Source of the DNA: Lactuca virosa
Taxonomy: Eukaryota; Streptophyta; Magnoliopsida; Asterales; Asteraceae
DNA: 64,000 nucleotides
Assembly (NCBI GenBank): GCA_928212115.1
Contig: CAKMRJ010003334.1
Coordinates: 100,565,613 to 100,629,612 of the forward strand
Direction of reading: 5' to 3'
Below the pieces are notes generated by a model. It saw only the letters and a program-made list of their open reading frames with translations. It was not told the origin of the DNA and made no database searches. Shown piece after piece: positions 34,599 to 46,327 of the stretch. The number at the start of each line of letters is the position of its first letter. The first letter of the stretch is position 1. The position numbers and the translations under genes are program-made.

Positions 34599-37241
34599 AT
34601 GGGAGATGGTGAAACAGTCGTTTCTCAAACATCAGCTGTCGATGATTATTCATCTGCTTCTTATTCTGCCTCTGATTATGGTGATATAACTGGAAATGCT
34701 GCTGAAGCCACAGTTAGTGGAGATGTAGCTGCATTTGTTGCTACTGATAACACATATGTAGATAATACCACCTCTGACATTACTGGAAAGTCAGAGGCTA
34801 CAGATGTGGGTCAACAGGTTCCATCTACTGCCCCACAAGATGTTAGTGAGAATGGAATTGGTTCATACAGTGTTCATACTTCTGCATCTACAGAGCAATT
34901 GGTGGATGGTTCTGGTATATCTTCATGGCTTTTACATTCTTTATTATTTTTAATTTTGGGTCTGACTTTTGAGATTAATGCAGCATTATCTCCTGAAGAA
35001 GACCGATTGTGGAACATGGTAAAAGCTAATTCACTGGATTTCAATGCTTGGACTGCACTAATAGAGGAGACAGAGAAAACATCAGAGGTAGGCAACTTTT
35101 TCAACATTCATTTTTTCTATCTTTTTTTTTTCACTATATTGATTTTACACCACATTGACAGGCCAATGTGTTAAAGATCAGGAAAGTTTATGATGCATTT
35201 TTGGCTGAATTTCCTCTGTGTTATGGCTACTGGAAGAAGTATGCTGATCATGAAGCAAGATTGGGGTCTATTGATAAAGTTGTGGAGGTTTATGAACGTG
35301 CAGTTCAAGGGGTAACATATTCTGTAGATATGTGGCTGCACTACTGTGTTTTCGCCATAAATACATATGAAGATCATGACACCATAAGGAGGTAACTATA
35401 GTCTGCTTGTTAATCAATCAACTTCTATTGCTGTATAATTAGCTGTCTTAATTTCTTTAGGGTTTGAATTGTATTTTTGATGACCTCATATTTAGTTGTC
35501 CATGAGTTTTTGCTGTTTTAAACCATGACCCGTTGAGGTGCACCATTAAACAAATTGCTGCTGAGAAGATCTCGTCCAGTTAAGGGCTAAGATGGTCATT
35601 GTCACTGCCACCTTTCTCAGGCATTATATGATTTTTATTGGGGGGAAGGTAAATTCAGTGTTTTGTGTGTACATTTGGAAAGTGTCATGCTCATTTAGTG
35701 GAGCTATTTTTGCATACGGGGACATTATAGCTATTACTGCAGTCCATAATCTATGGTTAATATAACTAAATATTTTATTTATGATGTTCTTTTCAGGCTA
35801 TTTGAACGGGGTCTAGCTTATGTTGGAACTGATTACCTCTCTTTTTCTTTGTGGGATAAATACATTGAATACGAGTATCAACTACAGAAATGGTCGAATC
35901 TTGCCATGATTTACACACGGATATTGGAAATTCCTAATCAGCAGTTGGATCGGTATTTCAACAGGTGATGATTGATATATGTTTTTTCAACACAATCTTT
36001 CTTACATTAGTCACATCTTTTCATTCTAGTTTTTTACTTTTGACAGCTTTAGGGAATTAGCTGCTAGTCGCCCTTTATCAGAACTGAGAACAACTGAAGA
36101 AGTTGAAGCTGCAGCAAGGGCAAAAGGGGAATTCAAGAATCAAGAAAGTGAGGGTGAGATCCATCCGAATGATGGATTAACAGAAGCTAAAAAGTTGGAG
36201 AACTATATTTCCCTTAGAGAAGAGCTTTATAAAAAAACTAAAGATTTTGATTCTAAAATCATAGATTTTGAAACAGCCATCAGGAGACCTTATTATCATT
36301 TTAGGCCACTTAATGTTACAGAGCTTGAAAACTGGCATAACTACCTTGATTTCATTGAAGGATGTGATGACTTGAATAAAGTAATCAAACTGTATGAAAG
36401 ATGTCTAATTGCTTGTGCAAATTATCACGAGTACTGGATACGTTATGTTTTGTGCATGGAAGCTAGAAAAGATATGGATGTTGCCGAAAATACCCTTGCT
36501 CGTGCTACCCATGTGTTTGTTAAAGTAAGTTATATGCAATCTCAATTTCTGTTGGCATGTATTATGTAAACATCTTTTAGTAAACGTTGACTTTTTTCTT
36601 TTACAGAAGCAACCAGAGATTCATCTTTTTGCTGCTAGATTTAGAGAACACAATGGAAACATTGAAGGAGCTCGGGCATCTTATCAACTTGTTCATAGTG
36701 AAATATCTCCTGGTCTTCTAGAAGCAATTATCAAGCATGCTAACATGGAATATCGTCTGGTAAAAATTAAAATCACTTAAGGGTTGTTTCTTTTTTCCCC
36801 ATTAAGTTCTGTATGTGTAAACTTAATGCTGCATATCTGGATAAAGTGTTGCATATATAAAGTTCTTTTTTTTCCTGGACTGAATAAACCTTCCAAATGA
36901 AACTAAATGATCATATTACCCTTACATTCCAACAAATAATTTTCAGTATTCATCCATTTTAACAAGTCAAAAAGAAATAGCCATGTATAGCTGTCTGGTT
37001 TAAGTTCTTAATCCATTTAGCTCATCAAGTAAAAAAGAATGTACCCGTTATTCAAGCATTTTAGTGCTTTAAATCGATTGCATATTTCTGATCTTAATTG
37101 GTTGTTGCTTTGAATTGTTAGGGAAATGTGGAAGACGCTTGTTCATTGTATGAGCAGACTATTGCAATTGAGAAAGGGAAAGAGCATTCACAGATTCTGC
37201 CCTTTTTGTTTGCACAATATTCTCGATTTCTATACTTGGTC

Positions 37242-37311
<70 letters not shown>

Positions 37312-38392
37312 GTTGTACAGTTATGTTATGGTTTACTCTAAGTAATGTATAAACTGCTTTCAGGTTTTGGGAAGGGTAGAAAAGGCAAAAGAGGTTCTAG
37401 ATGAAGCTGTTGAGAATACTGCCCACCTCTCAAAACCACTTTTAGAGGTCTCTTTTTCTCCATCTTACGCAAATGCCCTTTTCCATGCCTATGTTCCTTT
37501 TCTTGCTTTTTGTTCAAATCTATAATCTTTTATTATATGGTAATGCAGGCTTTAATCCATATCGAATCAATTCAATCACTTCCAAAGCGAATTGATCATA
37601 TAGATTCACTCGTTGAAAAATTCATATCTCCCGAATCCGATAATCCAAATCCCGCAACTTACATCGAGAGAGAAGAGCTATCTAGCATTTTCTTGGAGGT
37701 GACTATTTCTAGGGTTAATTTCATTAAATAACTATAAAAAATGTGTTGTGTAGTGTAGGATTGTTTTAAGCTCTCATGATTCATTTTGCAGTTTGTAGAT
37801 CTTTTCGGGGATGCGGGGTCCATGAAGAAAGCCGATGTTCGGCATTCTAAGCTCTTTTTACCTCATAAAAGCAGCTCACAGTCCAAAAAGCGCCACCTGG
37901 AAGGCAATTTGGTCTCGGATAGAGCGAAACTTGCAAAAACAAGTGCGGTTTCATCAGTGAACCAGTGGTCTGCAGCAGGTTATGGTGTGCAGCCTCAATC
38001 TTGGCCACCTACACAACCTCAAGGGCAGCAATGGCCTGCTGGATACACCCAACAGCAACAGGTATATTATAATTTCATTTTTTTTGGAACACAAAAAACC
38101 AACTTAACCATTTTTATTTATTTTACTTGTAGGCTGGTTATGGCACCACATATAATGCTTATGGAAGTAGCTATGTGCAACCACAAGTCCAACAAACAGC
38201 TGCTTACACTTCATACCCGGTTCAGGTATTTTAAGTAGATTTTCGAACTTGAAGAAATGAGTTAAATGTTGGAAATGTTGAGTTTATTAATTATTATGGT
38301 TTCAGCAGGTGGTCCCACAAGAAGTTTACCCACAGCCAAGTGTAGCTGCTGCAGCCCCAGTCCCACCTGCAGCATATTACGGGACCTACTGA
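34599..38392 (+). CDS. PRP39: PRP39 pre-mRNA-processing factor (U1 snRNP, HAT repeats)
   Basis: PRP39-type protein of about 749 residues in 12 coding exons: 34599-34914, 34984-35087, 35162-35391, 35797-35964, 36047-36524, 36607-36759, 37122-37238, 37364-37447, 37549-37698, 37792-38061, 38133-38225, 38306-38392. The exons sum to 2,250 nt with phases that join cleanly, and all introns are GT-AG. An acidic Ser/Thr-rich N-terminus is followed by HAT repeats (LWNMVKANSLDFNAWTALI; YGYWKKYADHEARLG; LWDKYIEYEYQLQKW; EYWIRYVLCMEARKDM; IHLFAARFREHNGN). A basic linker (SKKRHLEG) precedes a Gln/Pro/Tyr-rich tail. In yeast and plants PRP39 helps U1 snRNP select 5' splice sites; it acts in the nucleus. A large 5'-UTR intron precedes the start codon. 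The ATG was chosen because it opens the first coding exon right after that intron. Every part looks intact. Confidence 0.95.
34915..34983 (+). other. 69-nt readable intron of PRP39
   Basis: TCTG|GTATATC to TTAATGCAG, phase 1. The length is divisible by three and it has no in-frame stop, so retention would add 23 residues, mostly hydrophobic (LLHSLLFLILGLTF). Excision restores GSALSPEED, the expected start of the HAT region. Confidence 0.8.
37253..37308. repeat. (TA)n microsatellite in a PRP39 intron
   Basis: The TA tract starts about 14 bases after the donor (TTG|GTCTGTATAT at 37239), in the intron 37239-37363. Confidence 0.93.
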
Positions 38393-38693
38393 GCACTTTG
38401 GTTTGTTTTTGTTTTTGTTTTGTTAAGTGGGTTACATGTCATTGAGCATGGTCAACAAGTGTATCAGTAATATAGTTGAAGAGAGAGACCTATAAATAAT
38501 TTGTTTTGTTAAAACTTTGGTAAAAAGGCTTCTGGTAGAATATTTTGTGCATCCATTTTGGTTGTGTGATTCTTAATTTGTAAAATACAAATTTTAGCAT
38601 ATGCAGTTTTCCATGACTTAACTACATATTTTTGTAACTACCCCTAGATTTCTACCACAACGCTGATGCCACCCCATTTTAGAATCTTGAAAC

Positions 38694-39940
38694 TTAAGCA
38701 GTTGCAGAAGCCATTGTTCCATTGTTGAAGATTGGTGACTTATTTTTACTATAATACCCTTCTTCATCTTCCTCTTCTTCGTCTTCTTCACCATCGATTT
38801 CCCATAAGAAACTTGCATAAGCTGCATGAACGTAGCTGAAGAAAAGATGGAGTTAAATTTGAGATTCTTAGTTTGATGGGAACAAAAACACCATGGAAGT
38901 AGTTACCTATCTTGAGAAGCTGCCTGGACTGCTCTTTCAAAGTAACATGTTGCTCTTTCTTTATCGTGATGAAGCTCCCATAGTAGCTTCGCATACTGTG
39001 AAAGAATTTCACCATCGTTAGGATCCACTAGGATAGCCCTACAGTAATATTCCTCTGCTCCTTCAAGATCTTTCTTTGACTACAAAGCAAATTCATCGGA
39101 ACAACAAAAAAAAAACCTTATAATGCCCTTCTTGTATTTACTATTTACAGTAGCCCCTTTAAATTAAAAAAAAAAAAACATACCTGATATAGATATTGAG
39201 CATAATTCCCTAGAAACAGAGGATTCCCCGGATTCTCATTCACCATCTTCCTATAATGCTCCTCCACATCATGGTTGTCACCACCACCACCGCCACCCCC
39301 TTGAGAAAGATTCCGACCACCACCACCACCACCTGCAGCACCACTTCCAGTATGAGTATCAACTCCTAACCCTTTTGCAAGATACATTTGTGAACCAGTT
39401 TCCAGCATATAGTCGTCTTTTATCGCCAAATCCATTTGCTTATTCAAGCTCAAAACCTTGTTTTCTATATTAAAACCATGGGTGATGGGAGCCGTCGTCT
39501 TCCTCCTCTTGTTCTTCGTGGCCACTGGATTCATCTTCATCCGACTTGAATCTTGAGTTGTGGTAAGAGAAAGATGGGATTGTCTCCAGCAAAGAACTGT
39601 GAAGCCTACTTACTTTTTTGGGTTGTTTGAAGAAACTGAATTCTTCATCATTGCCATTGCTGGAACTGGAACTCATCAAACTTTCCAAGTTCCCTTCTGA
39701 TTGTGCTCTCCGCATTCCGCCATTACTGAAGGAAGGTGAAGGTGAGATAGGAGAGGGGCTGCATGAAAGTGGGGTGAAATGTTGAGATCCAGGCGATGGA
39801 AATGAGAATTTGTGGGTTGGTGAGGATTTGTGTGGGTGGAGGGCGGTGTCATGGTGGTTGTTGGGGCTCTCAGATGGTGGCAGGGGGGATCCAAGAAGTG
39901 GTGTTGAGGAGCTTCTCAGCATCATCTCTCTTCTTTTCAC
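38694..39940 (-). CDS. TPR-like protein with a one-base frameshift in exon 1
   Basis: Minus-strand gene of three exons: 39940-39184, 39079-38907 and 38835-38694. The N-terminus MLRSSSTPLLGSPLP and the MRRAQSEGNLESL motif are typical of a plant TPR-like family, followed by an acidic stretch, a Gly-rich linker, and repeats EEHYRKMVNENPGNPLFLGN, LEGAEEYYCRAILVDPNDGE, ERATCYFERAVQAA and YVHAAYASFLWEID. Its function is unknown to me; TPRs mediate protein contacts. An extra T in a run (A-run 39472-39475 on the plus strand) shifts the frame after GSHHPWF. Without it the exons give 357 codons; with it the total is 1,072 nt. A shorter reading from Met at 39540 (MKMNPVATKN) would be in frame with the repeats. 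It could be an assembly error or a young lesion. Convergent with PRP39: the stop codons are about 0.3 kb apart. Confidence 0.82.
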
Positions 39941-39998
39941 ACTTGTTTTTGTTTATCCCAGGAAATCTGTGAACAAGAAAAAAAAGGGTGACAATTTA

Positions 39999-40000
<2 letters not shown>

Positions 40001-40071
<71 letters not shown>
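40001..40071. repeat. (TA)n microsatellite upstream of the TPR gene
   Basis: About 70 bp of TA, roughly 60 bp upstream of the first Met codon of the minus-strand TPR gene and therefore in or near its leader/promoter. Confidence 0.95.
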
Positions 40072-40078
<7 letters not shown>

Positions 40079-40980
40079 TCTTGGACATCAGAAATAAATT
40101 ATTACATGAGTGGCGGTGTTGAAAATTGAAATAATTAAAGAAATTTTATTTTATTTATATAAATAATAAATTTATCATAAGTTATAAAAATTTAAAATTG
40201 TATTATTAGAAAAATTATCTTAATTTTAATTTAATGACTAAAAATGAAATATTAACTTTATCAACTAATTTTCAAAAAAATAAAAAAAATAAATAATAAA
40301 ATCAAACGAATAGGTCGAAGCTGCCTCCCTTTACTTTGAGATTTCTACACAGGCTACATGGCCAACAACAGAACCAAACAAAGAAGATTCACTTAAAACT
40401 CAAACACGATTTGCACAGACAATATTGAAGCATTTTTTAATTAATTTTGTATAAAATATGGACACACAAATGGGAAAAAAAATCATACCATTCTCTTTGA
40501 AGGGTCTTCTTATGTATTAAACCAAAAGCTTTTACCCTATGCATGATTTTTATAAAATGTCAGATAAAATAATTTATAAAAAGTTGAACAACTTTTAAGC
40601 GGTTAACCAAATATACGACTGTTTTCTTGAAATGGGAGAAATGCAATATAATGGTTATTACAATGTCGTATAAATGAGTAATCAAATACTTCTCCCATCC
40701 TATCTTTTGTTTGTATCCGGTTATTTATCATCTTAATCACCATATCAAACAAATGTTAAAATCAAAAGAAGAAACTAAGAAAAAGAATTAATGGATTCAT
40801 ATGTGATTTCTTTTTGTATGGTGGAAATGGCTCTGTAAGGTCATAAAAAAATCCTATAAATATCTTTTTAGTTGGTGAAATGTACATTTTTTTTCGTACA
40901 CAAAAATATAATTATTCGGTCCAAAACACATATGTTGAAATTTCAATGATATCAAGCTGGAAACACGCAAAGGCTTATTA
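40072..40980. other. AT-rich intergenic region
   Basis: No gene or repeat end recognised. It lies between the TPR gene promoter and the hAT element. Confidence 0.5.
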
Positions 40981-40988
40981 GGCTGAAT

Positions 40989-43715
40989 TAGAGATGCAAA
41001 CGGGGCGGATATTGTCGGATACTACAATACCCGTCCCCGCACCCGAACTCCGACCCTAACACCCGCCCCCGCCCCGACCCGCCAAATCCCCGACGGATTC
41101 GGGTAAAAAAAAACCCGTCGGATACGGGGAACCCGATGGATATCCGTTAAGTAAAAAAGATCCAATAATTTTTTTAATAAATCTGAGATATATATAAAAA
41201 AGACATAGTAATAATCATGATAACTAAAACATTCAACAATTCATACTTCATTCTCATACACAAAATAGTAAAAACAAAAAGAAAAAAGATAAGCACGACA
41301 TCCTCATGTTTGTTAAATAACTAAAATAAAAACAACAATTTTTCATGAACTAAATATCAAAATCCACAAAGCTTGGACCGGCTTCGTCATCTTTTATAAC
41401 TTCAAACTTTGCAAGATGTTTTTCCTTATTGGAATGTGCACCTAGCAATAAAAATAAACAAATATAAATATCATTACAAAATATTTTATGTTATAGAAAA
41501 TTTAAAATAAAATATACAAAGGTTAGAATATAGAAAATCATACCCAATTTCTCATCCCATAACCAATCTTGTACACAAATCAATGCTTCTAATGTATCCG
41601 GATGAAGTCTATTACGATGAGGAGTGACATGTCTTCCACCGGTACTAAAGGCTGATTTGGAAGCAACTGTAGAGACCGGTATAGCCAAAATATCTTTAAC
41701 AACTCGTTGCAAAGTAGGATATTTAAGACCATTAGCCTTCCACCATGCTAAAATATCAAAATCTCCGGTCCTTGGCAAAACATTCTCCTCTAAATAATAA
41801 TCTAACTCAGATTTGTAAGTATCAACAGTTGATGTGGTACTCACGAATAAATCAAAACTAGCCAAAGGATCTCCATCATCGATATCTATGCCAAAATTAG
41901 AATTATTGAAAGAAGATTGGGTTTCTTTGACATCATATGACTTGTATTCTCTTACCAATTCGTATGTTAACTTCCTAATTCTCTCAACTTCTTGTGGGGA
42001 ATCATCACCATAAATTTTGGGGAAATAATACTCAATCAACTTCATTTTGAATCGTGGGTCCAAAATAGTGGCTATTGCTAATCCATGATGTATGAGAGAC
42101 CAATATTGGTCAAACTTCCCAATCATATTAGTAGTCATTGCCTTGATCTCCACATAAGGTGATATAAGACACTCTTGAAGCAACATTCGGATCTCACAAA
42201 TCTTTGGAAAAAAAAGATTAGCAGTTGGATATTTGACCCCTAAAAACATTTCAGTCACACTATAAAATAGTTTGAGCTTCTCACACATCACTTTTGCTAA
42301 ATTCCAATCTTGATCACTAGGTGCTTGCTTGTAGCTTTTGTCTTTGTGTACAAGGTGGTTGAAGACTTCCTTATATGGAATTGCACTCATAAGCATTAGA
42401 TAAGTGGAATTCCATCTAGTTTTACAATCTAAAACTAACTTTCTCTTACTTGAAAGAGACAATCTATCCTTCGCATCCTCAACATTTCATGTGTGCACAA
42501 CATTTCATGTGAAGTAATTTCCCTTTTGTTGTTCCAGCAACATCAACACTTAGTTGTGGGGGCTGTCTATCTTGAGTGTCACTGCAAAAAAAAATGTTGG
42601 AAATCAGATTGATAGAACATAGATGCTGTAAAAAAAGATGCAGTTTGCTAGAAATTAGATTTACTGATAATACAAAAAACAATTACATATATGCAGTAAA
42701 AAAGATGCTGCAAAAACAATGCACTTTGCTAGAAATCAGTTCCACTTTATGCAGTTAAATTGCAACAATCAGATTTCTGTTTTGCTAGAAATCATATTAT
42801 AGTTACAAGAAAACAAGATTCCTAAAGTTACAAAAAAAAACGTGGTAGTTCACTGAGATTACAACCAAAACAGATAAAAAATGTTGACTTATTAAGTTTC
42901 TACATTCTACTTTCCAGACAAACATTTAACAAATAAGTTACAGGAAAAAAAGATTCAATGGCTGCAATCAAGTTCAAGGCATGATATTGATTATAACAAA
43001 ATAAAGTGTAAGAAATTGAGTGACTAAGTTATCGATTATAACCAACATCACTCAAAATAGATACAAATCCATCAGTTTAATAGGTTACAACCAAAATCGA
43101 GTGTAATAAATAAAATCAAAAGCATTTAACAAATAAGTTACAGGAGAAAAGATTCAATGGTTGTAATCAAGTTCAAGGCATGAAATCGATTATAACAAAA
43201 TCAAGTGTAAGAAATCTAGTGATTAAGAAATCGATTATAACCAACATCACTCAAAACAGATACAACCAAAAATCATTCAATCAAGAAATCGATTATACCA
43301 GAATCGATTATACAAATTCATCAGTTTAATCGATTATACAAATCCATCAGTTTAATCGGTTACAACCAAAATCGGGTGTAAGAAAATAAAATCGAAAACT
43401 TACCTGGGCTTAGGATTTTGGGATGAAGCTGGAACTTCTTGTAGGTTGTTCTTCTCTAATTCCATGAGCGCCGAATCGGTGATGAGAGCAGGGTAGCTTG
43501 AAGGTGAAAGATTGATGTCGTGATTTTGTGAAGAACTGAGAATCAAAGACGAAGGGTGGCTGCATCTTTTATAATGAAATCTTGATTCTATGCAAAAAGA
43601 TTAGAGAGAGAGTGAGATCAGTTAATGGCTTGAAGAAACGAGGAGTCAATTCCGAAGCGTCGTCTTGATACTGTGATTCACGAATCTATTTTCCATAAAC
43701 AATAATTCTAATTAA

Positions 43716-43763
<48 letters not shown>

Positions 43764-43935
43764 CGGGTTTTAAACGGGTCGGATAGTGTCATATCCGTCT
43801 CCGACCCGTCCCCGCTTCGGGTATAAGAATCTACGCCCGTGCCCGCCCCGTTACCCGCTAAACCGGGTAAAACCCGACCCTAACGGGTCGGGTACCCGCG
43901 GGTACCCGAATCGATGGGTAAAATTTGCATCTCTA
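40989..43935 (-). mobile_element. hAT transposon, internally deleted, perfect 8-bp target duplication
   Basis: This 2,947-bp element has ends TAGAGATGCAAAC / ATTTGCATCTCTA, flanked by GGCTGAAT at 40981-40988 and 43936-43943. Subterminal regions at both ends are rich in CCCG/CGGG (ACCCGTCC, CGGGTACCCG), as expected for transposase-binding sites. A minus-strand transposase gene is present but has lost its middle and BED zinc finger. (TA)n lies at 43722-43759. Confidence 0.95.
41491..43465 (-). pseudogene. Deleted hAT transposase (RICESLEEPER/DAYSLEEPER type)
   Basis: Exon 1 (43465-43404, MELEKNNLQEVPASSQNPKP) ends with CAG|GTAAGT. Exon 2 begins at 42581 after GCAG and reads SDTQDRQPPQL to KLLHMKCCAH, where the ancestral protein would continue HILNL-like. 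Instead a repeated CACATGAAATGTTG marks a deletion and shifts the frame (TGA). The C-terminal half is open from about 42475 to 41491: CKTRWNSTYLML, the ribonuclease H-like core with LDPRFKM, and the hAT dimerisation region LPRTGDFDILAWWKANGLKY followed by PVSTVASKSAFS. The BED zinc finger and the first catalytic Asp are missing, so it is inactive. Confidence 0.93.
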
Positions 43936-43943
43936 GGCTGAAT

Positions 43944-44438
43944 TCACTGCCACCCAATTTCGGATTTTTCTTAAGGCATTGGATCATTGGTATGATAATT
44001 TGAAAATGAAATAAACGTTTAGTTTTTAAAAATATATAATATTATTTGGTATTTCATTTTATGTGCATCTTTCTAGCAAAAAGTGATTTAGAAATTGATA
44101 AAAATATAGTAAGTCGTGCAAGAAAGATTTATTGATCGTATCAAAAGATATAACATTTCTATGTATACAAAAGAGTCCATGCTAACTTTATAATACATCA
44201 AATTATTATTATTATAGTTCTATTAAATATAAATTTGAATTCAAAATTGAGATAAACCTATTTTATTTTCTATGGTTATGTTATATGATTATTGTAACAC
44301 CTCCTTCACAAAGACCTCAAAAACTTTAACATTGCCTCTTAAAAATTATTCATACCCATGTAATGTTAGATTGAGTTATAAAATTTTCTAAACCAAGATT
44401 TTAAGCGTTGTACTTAGACTGTTAGATATAGGTACTAA
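43944..44438. other. AT-rich intergenic region
   Basis: No gene, repeat end or RNA gene seen. Confidence 0.45.
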
Positions 44439-46327
44439 CTAGATTATGACCCGCGTTAAACGCGGGGAACACATAAAAAAAGATAAAGTAACATAAAGAG
44501 ACTTCGTGTTATTAATTATTATAATGTCTAAAAAATAAAACGAAATGTCTGATTATCTATAATTGTTGAAGGATCTCTTTATAGACAACATTTTTTGTTT
44601 TATTGGTTGGACGACCTTCCTCGTCACATATGAGTAAATTTGAAAAAAAAATGAACAAAAATACGCAAGTAAAAAAAATACATATCTTGCAATAATATTT
44701 CTTTGGTGGCGTGTACATCATGCAATGATAGTTGTACAATCGTTATTGGACTGAGATCGAGACTTTTGTGAAGAGAAAAATATTTACAATATTTCTCACT
44801 CAAAAGGTGGGGTAACTTGCTCTCTATCTCTCATATGCAGAAAATACGTGAATACTTCTTCATCCCTATCATAATGAAAATGAAAACAGAAGTGGAAAAG
44901 AGTAAAAACGGAAAATGGCAAAAACATGTAAAACTGGAAAATGGTAAATACATGTGAAACTGCACAATCTCAAAGTAGGATGCTATTTAACAGATTTTCC
45001 AACTTTAAAATTTGTCAAAAATAGTAACCTACTTTGAAAAATCTTGAAATAAAGTGTTTTTTTGGTCTTTTTTTCAAAAAAACAAATAGAAAAGTTGCAA
45101 ATTGGTCATTTTTGTAGATAAAAGAAATGTGTCGTTTTGAGTATTTTTTTTACAGAAAAGTAGCAATTGCCGATTAGGACGTTTTTTTGGAATTTTATAT
45201 CTCTTATGGAATTTTTTCTGTCCATGGGTTTTGACAACCGTTTTGGTCATTTTACTCGAAAACATAGAATTGGTCGATTTTGTTAGAAAACTGAAGCAAA
45301 AAAATATGTTGTAATTTTTGTTTATATTGACTCTTTAAAAAAAGAATACTTACAAATCTTCCAAGGATTGCAACTGAAAATTTGTCAGTATATAAAAAAA
45401 ATTGTATTTTTTGTCCTTATCACATGTTCCAACACCGTTTTAATGCTAAACACAACATAGATTTGCAAGTATTTAGTCTTTTTTTAACAAAACACATACA
45501 CATGAAAGTATAATGTTATAATCAACCACTAAATGAAAGTATGTTTCTATAACGACAAGAATGTACTTTAATATATTTTTCTGATTACAGGATCCTATTT
45601 TCATTCATGGACCAAAATAAGGGAATAGATTGCAAACTGAAACCTACTTTAGGTACCAAAACTGGAAGAAAAAAATTAAAATTTTGGTCCTTGTGCATAC
45701 TGCCTTTTTCCTACATCTTTTTTTTTTTTTAAAATCAGGGATGTCATACTGTGTAATATGCATCCAATCATGACATTTTACTTTCACTTATTTTCTTACT
45801 ATGACATTCTACTTTGAAAATTATAACCAACAACCACAATGAAAAATTGTTTTGTATCCCTATCTAAAAAAATTAATTGATGTAGACCATGTTTAAGTAA
45901 CTACGTGGCTGTAACACATAAGAGGGACCAAAAATTAAAATAACAATATGTATTTTTTTTTTCTTTTCTGATTACAGGATATCCTATTTTTCTATATGGG
46001 ACCAAAAATGTCATAGTAATTCATGGATAAAGTTGAATGATCATCAAACTCCTGATACATATAAGTTGTTATTTGAACAACCTAAACTAGTAAACATGTT
46101 ATCTGTTTTGAACAAAATGAAAAAAATCTTCTAAAATTCAAGGATATAAAACGTTGTTTTAAAATTAATATCTACAAAATATAGTGTTTAAGGCTTCCTT
46201 TGTCACACGAGACGTGATTGGATTATAAAAATAAGAAGATTTACAAACAAAAAAAATTGAGAGGGAGCAAGTTTTTTTGTTACTGCTTAGGCGAGACAAA
46301 AATAACTAATGTACTAAGTATTAGAGA
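44439..46327 (-). mobile_element. Probable non-autonomous Helitron (minus strand)
   Basis: The 3' end is clear on the minus strand: hairpin CCCGCG-TTTAA-CGCGGG (44466-44450), then TCATAAT and CTAG (44442-44439), followed by T. This is the Helitron terminal pattern (hairpin, short spacer, CTRR, host T). The 5' end is proposed at about 46327, reading TCTCTAATACTTAGTAC on the minus strand, but the preceding host base is not the expected A. No helicase is encoded. Confidence 0.5.

Noticed and set aside
39145..39540. Separate gene starting at Met 39540
   Set aside because: It continues the TPR gene after a one-base frameshift; the halves match the order of the family. Kept as an alternative start.
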